Assembly (NCBI GenBank): GCA_905250115.1 | Contig: CAJNOI010000027.1 | Span: 667,163-731,162, forward strand | Reading direction: 5' to 3' | Source: Adineta steineri | Lineage: Eukaryota > Rotifera > Eurotatoria > Adinetida > Adinetidae | DNA length: 64,000 nt | Part shown: one piece after another, positions 37,001-49,000 of the stretch | Layout of the letters: each line of letters starts with the position of its first letter | How positions within the stretch are numbered: the first letter of the stretch is position 1 | The notes under the pieces: model-generated | Told to the model about the DNA's origin: nothing | Database searches by the model: none | The model's input: the letters and a program-made list of their open reading frames with translations, nothing else | Position numbers and translations under genes: made by a program

Positions 37001-40000
37001 TCATATACGTAATTAACGCAGCATCACGAATCGTGAATTACATATGTTCTTTTGACTTTGTCACAGACTGTAACTGTCATAGACATGAACATTGCGTTGG
37101 AGAATAAAATGAAACTATTGAACTCGTACTATTTAGGAAAGGGAGATATGTGAGTAGTTTTTTATATTAATCGATTTTTCTATTAAATTTTGTATCAACT
37201 ATTAAAATAATAATCAAATGACTTCAACATATGAAAATTATTTCTTTCTGATATTTCTATACCTTTATGCCATAGGATAAGATAAAAGCCGCTTCATAAT
37301 GATACAATTAAACTATCCTCTTGAAGGTAGAAACACAGTTAGATCGTGTTTCACATTTTTAATCCCCTTAGAGATTGCGCTAACAACTTTTTTTCTAAGA
37401 GAACCGGTTAAAATATCAAAGTAAAAGCTTCATCCATTTTTCGGCTTAAGCAGAAGTATCAACAGAAATCGACTTTTTTTGCAATAGAAGTAGTTTAATT
37501 CTAAGAGAACTGCTTTATCTATTTCTCGATCTGCAAGCAGAAATTTCAAATATATGGAGAGAAATCCATATATTTTCCATCTCTGCTGTATATATACAAT
37601 TTCATCAGAGTGATTCATTTCTGCTAAAAATAGAGCAATTTCTCGATTGTTTGGCCCAATAGTTCATTGCTGGTCATCATAGATAAATTTATTAATTATT
37701 TGAGTGAATCTCTATGCATAAGATAAGTAACTTTGATCCACTAATCCAATAGCCCATATTCAGAGAGAACTAATAAGAATGTCTCCTAACCTTGTCGATT
37801 AAGTATTTGTACTAGAAAAATACTAATATTTTTTGTTAGAATTTTACAAAATCTCTGGACTTTTTTGTGTCAATAGCTGATAAAAGAAACAATGGTCCGA
37901 CATATCCATTGGATTTGTATTAGGATGATGCAGATACTAATGAGATTCATAAAAAACAATACTCTTCTCTTTTCAAAAGATGAATTCTCAAAAGTGAGCA
38001 AGTTTTCTGTTCTTAGGGGATGGCCAACACTTACATTATTCAAATGTCAACGATGCTAAGCTATTGTATTTTTATCGAATTCAAGATAATACTATTATGT
38101 AATACTGTCAATGCGCATAAAAAGTTATAGAACAAAATCATCTCTTCGGATCTTGTTGAGACTAAGAATATCTCTCCTAATTTTTGTGGTAGAATTCAAT
38201 CGGATACAGTGTTAGATCTTTCGTCGTAGTGGATATTTAAATACCTATTCTGACTGTCAATGTGAAATAATAGCGCATTCTTGACATTACTACTCACACA
38301 ATACTCTTAATATAGACTATTCAATTGAAAAAATGGATTAGATAAGAAGTGATTAGAATATTGATATCAAGCATCATTTCACCACTTAATCTTTACATTG
38401 TAACTAAATAAACTCTCATCATTCTAGCACCAGCATCATTTGCACAAGCTCGTATTTGGCTTGATGAAAAAATTCGATTCGATCCAGACAAACCACAAGT
38501 AGCAATCTATAATATGCCATTTGTCCATCGTCTTCGATCAGGTCATACTTTATCTGTGAAACAGCTTCATCAAGCTCTACAACTCACTATTGGCAAGCAT
38601 CTCTCACTACATACATCACTTATCTTTGATACAGGCATCAATCAGCTCATGCAACGAGTTATTACACGTAAAGATAAATACACTGATATGTTTTCAATGG
38701 TCGAAACTATTTATGAAATGGATGAACAACTGAATGAAATTTTACATGACGAGAAACGTAATCCTCATCTTTTTGATCTTGCTCAAGGTCTTGTCTTTCG
38801 ATGTCATCTTGTTTACTACAAACAAATCTCCTTAGATCATCTTCTTTCTCACAGAGATCTACTTATCTTCAACTTTCATCATGCCCTATTTGACTTTCCA
38901 TCGATGGAAGTGTTTCATCATGATCTTAATCAAGCATATACAACAGGTCAATTATCATATGATGACAACACTACTCTGCGTTATCTCGATTGTAAATATA
39001 AATACTACCTCTACTTTTCTCTTTTCTAATACATTCTCTTTTTTAATTGATTAATAGATGCTGTCATTGAACAGCAAATGTCAATGACTGGTGCAAGTAT
39101 GTTTTGGCTTGATATTCTTCACGGTTGTAAACTTGAGCAACCTTTATCATTACCATTTGATCGACATCGTCTCTCTAATGAACATCGAACTGGTCGTGGG
39201 ACATCCATTTCATTCGATTTTGGTCAAGATCTCTCACATCACTTTCTTACTTATGCATCATCAAATAATATATCACTTGAACAACTTGCACTTGCTACTT
39301 ATTATGTGTTCTTATTCAAACTAACCAATGGAGAAAGAGATTTATGCATTGGAATAAATACACATGGTCGATATAGAGATGAACTTGGATCTATTATTGG
39401 AATGTTTGTGAATGCTATACCTTTGCGATGTCAACTTGATCCTTATTTATCATTTGATAAACTCACTAAGCATGTTCAAGATAACATGATAAACTGTATG
39501 AAATATTCATATTTTCCACTTCAACGTATTCTCAATCAACATCCAAATATATCAAATCCTGTATTTCTTAATACATCATTTGAATTTATACCGTCTATGA
39601 CAAGAGATGAGGAGAATGAAATAATGATCGGTGATAGTCGATTTTCTTTAATACCTTATTCAATTAAGATCAGTGAAGATGAAATAATGAGTAAATTTGA
39701 TTTTATTCTTAGTTTTCAACATGATCTAAATCTAAATGAATTCTCATGCACCATTAATGCTTCACTTGATTTATTCAATGTTGAAACAGTTTGTACAATT
39801 GGACAAAGATTGCAGACAATGTTACATCAACAACTCACATCTTTCAACTGTACAACAAACAAACCTATCTATGAATTATCATCAGTATTATCAAATGAAC
39901 AATATCTAATACAATCATTGAATAATACACAGATATCATTTCCATCCCCTCTTACTTGTATTCATCATGAATTTGTGTATCAAGTAATGAAACATCCACA

Positions 40001-43000
40001 AAAGCTAGCAGTTGAACTAGATGAACAATCATTAACATATTGTGAACTCTTACATTATGTTCAAGTATTATCTTTGCATTTGATTAACAAATATCATGTT
40101 GTTCCAGGTGAAATCATTTGTCAATGTGTTGAGCGAAGTTTGTCAATGGTAAGTTGATTTGTAGAAGTAACTATTGATGAGAGTCTGAGATTGATTTTTC
40201 ACTAGGTGATTGGTATTATGGGGATTGAAATGGCTGGTGGTGTTTATTGTCCATTGTCACCTCGAGATCCACAACATCGTTTGTATGCACTCACACAACA
40301 AACTCAAAGTCGTCTTGTTTTTGTTCATTATTTAACTAAGACCAAATTCGATGATGATATTGTTTCACTTGACATTAATTCAATATTAAATATGAATGAT
40401 ATGGATGGTAACATGAATTATAATTGCCTTTCAAGTGTGGGAGTGAATTACAATGGGATTGCATACATTATTTTTACTAGTGGTTCAACTGGAACACCCA
40501 AAGCGGTTCGTTGACACTGAATTTTTAGATAATTAATTGATTTTCATGCTCTTTCATAGGTTCAAGTTCGGCAAAAGAACTTTATTGATTGTATGCAGTC
40601 TTTGGCTTATATCAACGCATTTAATAAAGATGATATAGTTGTACAAATGACAAGATGTTCATTTGACATTCATGTTCAAGAGATACTTGGGACATTGTTA
40701 GTTGGAGGCACGTTGAGTATGCTTCATCCAGGTGGAACGATTGATTTTGATTATTTATCCAAAGTCTTACAGAATAAACAAATCACATATCTACACACTG
40801 TTCCAAGTTTACTGTATAGTTTTTTTACTTCTATCCAGCAAAATAACAATCAGAATGTCCTGAGACATCTTCGATCACTTTGCAGCAGTGGTGAGTGACT
40901 TTCAAATAAATGTCGTTCGGTTATCGAATGTATGCTTATTATTACAGGTGAACCTTTTTCTATTCCTTTAATTGATTTGATTGCAAAAATCCGTATAACA
41001 AACTGTATTGTGTGGAATTTGTATGGTCCAGCAGAAGCAACCATAGGTTCTACAATTCATTACGTGGATGTTAAAAATGATACACAGAATATTCCAATTG
41101 GGAGACCATTTTATAATTACCGATGTATGATTATGAATCAATATTTACAATCGTCTGTTGCCGGTCAGGAAGGTGAACTGCTAGTGGGAGGAGCGGGTGT
41201 GTTTGCTGGTTATCTTGAACGTGATGATTTGACAGCAAAAACTCTTGTTGAAATAAATGGTGAGCTATTTTATCGAACAGGTGATCTTGTTACAATGGAT
41301 AACAATGGTCTTCTTTATTATCAAGGAAGAAAAGATCATCAAATCAAACTACATGGACAAAGAATTGAACTTGGTGAGATTGAACGATGTTTACTAAACA
41401 TTACATCTATTTCTGCTTGTGTTGTCATGAAATGGAATGATAATCAGCTAGTTGCTTATGTTCAATCTTTTTCTCATATGAATGAAGAAGAACTACGTCA
41501 ACATTGTCAATCTCATCTTCCACCACATATGATTCCATCTTTCTTTATCATTCTTGATAAATTACCTTTGAATCCAAATGGTAAAATAGACCGAAAACAA
41601 CTACCTTCACCCGACGTTTCTCTATCGACTTTGTCATTGTCCGACAAATCTGATACTCCGCTTAATCAGTTCGAAGAACGTATACACACTATTTGGTGTC
41701 AAGTTCTTCATTCTAACGAAAATCACATTTCTAGTACCACCAGTTTTTTTAGTGTTGGTGGTCATTCACTATTGTTTATTGAACTTTATCATCATTATCA
41801 ATCAGTATTTAACTTTGATGCTCATACGCTTTCCATTGCTCCATTTCTTCAACAACCAACGATATTCCAACATTCACAATTACTTCAAACAGTTATAATA
41901 AATAATGTCAAGGCAACACAATGGTACACCTTACATATAAATGAAGGTAAAAATATTTACTAGGAAATTATTAAAATAAATTCTATTATTTAATTGACAG
42001 GTATTGCCTCTTTTGCTCAAGAGCGTATATTTCTTGATGAACAAGTTCGTTTTTCGAGTGATACTGCTATCTATAATGAACTATTCACTTTACAAATTGC
42101 TCAAGGATCATTATCATTAAATCGTTTATTACAAGCACTTCGATATGTTCTGAATAAACATAAAATACTACGGACATCTCTTAAGTTTAACAATGATGAT
42201 GGTATTTTGAAACAATGCATCACAAATCTACATAAAACATTCACAATAACTATGAATCAAACCTTTAAAAATGAAAATGAACTTCAAGACATTATTTATA
42301 AAACAACTACCAATCCTCATCTCTTCGATTTATCAACTGGTCGTGTTTTTCATGCTGAAATACTAAGACACCAAATATCACCAAATGAAAATGAAAATAA
42401 TAGCAATGAGTTCATAACTGATTCTAATGTTCTCCTCACTGGTTTTCATCATGCAGCATTTGATCGATCAAGTCGTTCAGTCTTTTTCAATGATCTATGT
42501 TTAGCTTATAATAATAATGCAATACCAATAGAAGATGATGATGAATCATTGCAATATATTGATTATAGTGTACATGAACGTCTAATTGATATGTCAACAT
42601 CTCGTGAATTTTGGTATTTACAATTAGAAGAATACAATTTGGACTCTCCGTTATCATTACCAGCTGATCGACATCGCTTATCTAATGATCATCGATCGAA
42701 TTCTGCTTGTGTCACTCAAATCTCTTTCGATAACGAAATTTCACAATCATTTGTGGACTATGCTTCTGTCCATCATGTGACACCATTTCAGTTGGGTCTA
42801 ACTATATTATATGCTTTTCTTTTCAAGTTAACACATGGTGAAAATGATTTATGTATTTCTTGTCTTAATGCTAATCGATATCGAAATGAACTACAAAATC
42901 TAATTGGAATGTTTGTTTCAACACTACCATATCGTGTTCAACTTGACTCTCATTGGTCATTTGATGATCTTGTTAAATATGTACATGAAAAATGTCTATC

Positions 43001-46000
43001 GATTCTTGCACATTCACATTATCCATTACAACATATTCTTGCTAGTTTACATATTAATCAATCAAATATTTCATTTCTCGAAACAATGTATGACTTTATT
43101 ACTATATCGTCACACAGTGGTGAATTATCTTTGGATGGAGCAAGTTTGAAACAAGTGTCATTCGAACAATCGTTTGAAGTGGCTAAGTTTGATTTTATGT
43201 TAATATTTGTCTATAATCCAATGTTGGAAAATAATAGATTATCATTTCTTTTAACTTGTTCACATGATTTGTTTGATGAGATTACGGTTACAAATATGAG
43301 TCGAAGATTGGAATATTGTTTTCAACAACTGTTTTCATCAGATGAAACTATTAATCAAATTGGTACATGCTTGACATCTATATCAAAATTTAATCTTATT
43401 CTACCAGAAGAAACTCAAGAAATGGAAAATGTTATCTTTTGTCGACAGTCACATATTATAAAGGAGGGTATGTTTATCTAGACAAAGATTTTTCTTAATG
43501 AACATTAATACTGAGAATGAATACATTGTACAGAGATATCATTGAGGATATGTTTTTACATCGCTTGGATTATCCGAGAAGTGGTGCTCAAGTATAGGGT
43601 GAGTGTGTGACTATGGATGGATGTAGATGTGGATTCGTTATTCATAAACATATCTATACCCACACCCACCCTCAAGATTTTTTTCATATATACCAATATG
43701 AATCCATTTTTTCAGATGGTTTTCCTGTAGATGATTATGTCATAGGGTACAATCTTCTACCATTTTTGTTCTTTTTATTTTGAAAACCAACATTTGTGAC
43801 TTAAGCGTCATTTTTCGCTTACAGTACGGATTTATGTGGCCGATGGAACTTTTGTCTAACTCAATAGATTTCACAAGCGATATTATTAATCATATTTGAT
43901 TGCCTTCTCTTTTATATAGCATCAACATCTTTTGCACAAATCCGACTATGGCATAATCAGTCTATTCTTTTCACTCCTCACATATCACAAGTACCAATCT
44001 ACAACATGCCCTTTGTCTATCATCTACACTCACACCATACTTTATCGGTACCACATCTTCGTCAAGCACTTCAACTAATCGTTACAAAACATCAATCTCT
44101 TCGAACATCACTCATATTTTATGCAGAAAACAATCGACACTTGCAACGAATCATTGATATGAACGATAATAATGGTCAACTATTTACATTTATTGAAAGC
44201 CCTTACGAAACACAAGAACAACTCAATGATATCATACATAAAGAAAAATGTATTCCTCAATTTTTTGATGCTGCTCAAGGTCTTGTCTTTCGATGTCATC
44301 TTGTTTATTACAAACAAATCTCTTCAGATCATCTTCTTTCTCATAAAGATATACTGATCTTTAACTTTCATCATTCTGTATTTGACTATCCATCAATGAA
44401 TATCTTTCTTCATGATCTCAATCAAGCATATACAACAGGTCAACTATTATATGATGACAGCACCACTATTCGTTATCTCGATTGTAAATATAAATAGTTC
44501 TTATCATTTGCCTAATACATTCTTTTCTTTACTTATGTAGATACTGTTATTGAACAACAAATGTCAATGACTGGTGCAAGTATGTTTTGGCTTGATGCTC
44601 TTCATAATTGTAAACTCGAACAATCTTTGTCATTATCTTTTGATCGATACCGTCTTGCAAATGAACATCGAACTTGTCATACAACATCTATTTCTTTTGA
44701 TTTTGGTCAAGATCTCTCACACGACTTCGTTACACATGCATCATCAAACAACATATCACTTGAACATCTCACATTTGCTATTTATTTCATCTTTCTATTT
44801 AAACTTACTAATGGACAAACAGATTTATGTATTGCAATGAACATCAATAATAATCGATATAGAGATGAACTCAAATCAATCATTGGATTGTTTGAGAATA
44901 TTATTCCAATACGATGTCAATTAGATCCTCATTGTTTCTTTCATCAATTACTTGGACATGTTCAAGAGATAACAACAAATAGTATGAAATATTCATATTT
45001 TCCACTTCAATATATTCTCGATCAACATCCACATATTTCAAAACATGCATTTTTGGATACATCTCTGGAATTTCTATCACACAAGAGTAGCAATACAATC
45101 ATGGTTGGCAATTCTCAACTTGTTCCAGGATCTTTTTCATTCAATATTAATGAAGATGAGATACTAAGTGCATTCGACTTCTCTCTTTCTATTTATCATG
45201 ATATGAACATGAATCAACTAACATGCACAATCAATGCATCAATTGACTTGTTCAATAGAGAGACAGTGGAGAAGATTTCACAACGATTTCATTCCATTTT
45301 AGAACAATTATCTGCATCTATGATTGATACTGAAATAAACAAACCAATCCATGAATTATCATCAGTATTATCAAATGAACAATATCTAATGCAATCATTG
45401 AATAATACACAAATATCATTTTCATCGCCTCTCACTTGTATTCATCGTGAATTTGTGTATCAAGTAATGAAACATCCACAAAAACTAGCTGTTGAACTAG
45501 ATGAACAATCATTGACATACTGTGAACTTCTATATTATGTTCAAGTGTTATCTTTAACTCTTCTTAATGAATATCATGTGTTTCCAGGTGAGATCGTATG
45601 TCAATGTGTTGAGCGAAGTTTATCAATGGTAAGTTGATTAGGAGGAATAATTGTTTAAGATAAGAAAACGTTCGTTTGAACTAGGTGATTGGTATAATGG
45701 GAATCGAAATGGCTGGTGGTGTTTATTGTCCATTATCACCGCGGGACCCACAACATCGTTTGCATGCACTCACACAACAGACTCAAAGTGGTCTTGTTCT
45801 TGTTCATTATTTAACTACGACCAAATTTGATGATGATATTATTTCATGTGATATTGATTCAGTATTAACGAGCTATGTCATTGAATCTGTTATTGATGTA
45901 ACTCGACTATCGAAAGTTGCAACAGTATCACACGATGTCGCATATATTATTTTCACAAGTGGTTCGACTGGAAAACCAAAAGCGGTGTGTTAACATTGGA

Positions 46001-49000
46001 ATTTGTATCCCCCATTTCTATTCTTCTCCATTCTAACAGGTCCAAGTTCGTCATGAAAACTTCACTCATTATATATACTCATTTGTGAGCGTTACCACAT
46101 TGAAGAAGGAAGATACAGCTGTTCAGATGGCTCGAAGTACTTTTGACGTCCATCTTCGACAAATTGTTGGTGTTTTATTAGTTGGCGCTACATTGATTAT
46201 GCTACGTGCAAGAGGAATGGCTGATTTTGATTATCTAGCTAATTTGTTATACAATAAACAGATTACATATTTGAATACTGCACCAGTTTTATTTCAAAGT
46301 TTTTTCAGTTACCTTAGTCTGTATAAGAAAACATATGCTGTAACGTATCTCAGATCACTTTGTAGTGGAGGTGAGTGAAAACAAACGCTTTTCGTGATTT
46401 CCTTGTCACTGAACTTTTCTATTGCTAGGGGAGGCATTTGCTTCCAAACTGATTGATCTGGTTCAAGAGACCAATATTCCCAATTATACTATCTGGAATT
46501 TATACGGTCCTGCTGAAACGACGATTACATCTACATTTCATCTCGTTGATATAAGAGCTTCTACAAAGTTTATCCCAATTGGCAGACCACTTTCAAATTA
46601 CCGATGTATAATTATGAATGAAAATTCACAACAATCAACCCCGAATCAAGAAGGTGAACTGTGTATAGGTGGAGTAGGTGTATTTGCTGGTTATCTTGGA
46701 CGTGATGATTTGACATCAAAAGCTCTTGTTGAAATAGATGGCGAACGGTTTTATCGAACAGGTGATCTTGTTACAATGGATAACAATGGTCTTCTCCATT
46801 ATCAAGGAAGAAAAGATCATCAAATCAAACTACATGGACAAAGAATTGAACTTGGTGAGATTGAACGATGTTTACTTAACACTACATCATCCATCTCTGC
46901 TTGTCTTGTCATGAAATGGAAAGATGATTACTTAGTTGCTTATGTTCAAAGTTCCGATGTCAATGAAGAACAACTACGTCAACATTGTCAATCTCATCTT
47001 CCACCACATATGATACCATCAATATTTATTATTCTCGATAAATTACCTTTGAATCAAAATGGAAAAGTAGATCGAAAACTTCTACCACCACCTAGTTTTT
47101 CATCGTCAACTGATAATATTGATGGTAATGTGCCGCACACCACGTTAGAACAACAGTTACAAGATATATTTTGTCAAGCTTTCCATATTGAATCTCCTCA
47201 TGTTGATGTTCCTTTTGGTCAACTTGGTGGAACATCATTGGGTGCTATTCTTGCACTCACGTTGATTCGTCAACAGGTGTGCAAGAAGGTTGACATTGGT
47301 CTGTTATTTACAAATCCATCTGTTCGACAATTGGCTCAAGCTATAGAACCTTTGTTAGTTTTCGAAGAATCACAAGAAACAACTTGCACAGTCAATGAAA
47401 TTCATGAAACACATGATCGTCTGACACCTTCATTCGTTATCGAATCTTTAGGTATTGTACTCCTCGTTTGCCAGTGGTTGTTGCCAATCATGATAATTCA
47501 TCAATGGTGTCCACTTCTTTTTCCTATCTTACCAATATGTCATCTTTTATCCTATGTCATATGTTCACGTCTACTTTCACCACGAAACATTAAAGGTGGC
47601 AATATTTTCTCTTGGAGCTATTATCGTTGGTGGTTTTTAGATCGACTATGGGATAATAATACATTCTGGTTGCAACATATGCTTGGTACACCTTTGTACA
47701 ATTACTATCTTCGTCTTTGTGGTGCTCGAGTTAGTCATAATGCACATATTTATACTCTAACTACTGATGCTCCATGGCTGTTAGATATTGGTGATAAAAC
47801 TTGGATTGCTGATAAAACAACTCTAAATTGTTTATATTACAATGATAATAATACTTTTACATTGCATTCAATTAAAACTGGTTGCTATTGTTCAATCAGT
47901 GCTCGTTCAATTCTGTTTGGTGGAGTTGAAATGCTAAATAATATTATTGTTCAGCCTATGTCATCAGTCAGTGGTTTCATCGCATCTCGAACAATTATCG
48001 ATGGTGACAAACATAAATCGGTTTCATCAGACATTTCAATCACACATAGTAACAGATCATTCTCAATATGGCACAAGATCTACCAAGTTGTTACAGTCAT
48101 CTCATTGATTTGTATTCATTGTACACTCTTAGCCATTGTCTACAAAGTTTATTCAGTTAAACAAATACCACTACCTATTAGTATTGCTTTTTGCTGGACT
48201 TTATGGTCTATTCTTGCTTGTTTTATTACTCTTCTCCTACTAAAATTCGTAGTAGGTTCTTGTGCTGCTGGTGAGATATATCCAATTGCATCATGGTCAT
48301 ATTTACATAAAGTGTGGCTTCGTCAATTGATTGTATCTAGTTTTCATCATGCCTGGTTACTACCAACTGGATATGATTATCTTTATCCTTTTATTCTCCG
48401 TTGGCTAGGTGCTCAAGTTGAAGATGATGTCAAACTTGCAAATATAGACATCTTCTTATCCTATCCAACAAATCTGTTGAAACTTGAAACAGGTGTCACT
48501 GCTTTTGGTTATGTGTTAATAGTTCCTACTGAAATAACACTTTCAGGTGATCATCGTGTGGATTGGATAACGCTCCGATCTCATACAAATCTTGCGAACG
48601 GATGTTCAATTTTGCCCGGTAGCCATCTTACATCTCATACTATGGTTGGCAATTTGACACGTATCAATCGAGAAACGAATAGCAACTACGGAGATGTTTT
48701 CATCGGTGTTCCAGCTCGTGCTATGCCATTTCAAATGCCCATTAGAGAAGCGATGGAAGATCAAATTGAAACTATTTCATTTTGCAAAACATGTATTTCT
48801 TATTATATTAGCAAATGTCTTTTTATAGGTATCTATCTATCATGTGGTCTTGTTGGTGGACCAATCATTCATACAATAATTGTATGCAGTCTATATCGAT
48901 GGTATTCATATACAGATAGTGAAATAATCAAACAAATCGTACAAAAACTGCAGGTCGATCACAGAATTTTTATTTGTTCATTTCTTGGCAATACACAATG

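Larger units (their letters stand above)
34739..38427. other. Large NRPS intron 10, carrying several repeats
   Basis: Phase-1 intron beginning GTATGTTTATC and ending ATTCTAG. The contents are listed separately: MITE 35548-35984, relic ORF 35993-36256, minisatellite 36560-36790 and a tRNA-like sequence near 36870-36945. In 37100-38400 I see only A+T-rich sequence and weak repeats of TTTCTC / CTGCTT type near 37430-37620. Confidence 0.7.
33272..39954 (+). other. NRPS tandem condensation domains C2a and C2b
   Basis: C2a (33272-34738, residues ~2187-2675) opens IASFAQERIFLDEQVRF with AFHHAAFDRASS. C2b (38428-38991 and the first part of 39058-40148, residues ~2676-3162) opens APASFAQARIWLDEKIRF with FNFHHALFD. 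The 3.69-kb intron between them (34739-38427) carries a hAT-type MITE, a relic ORF, a minisatellite and a tRNA-like sequence. Confidence 0.8.
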
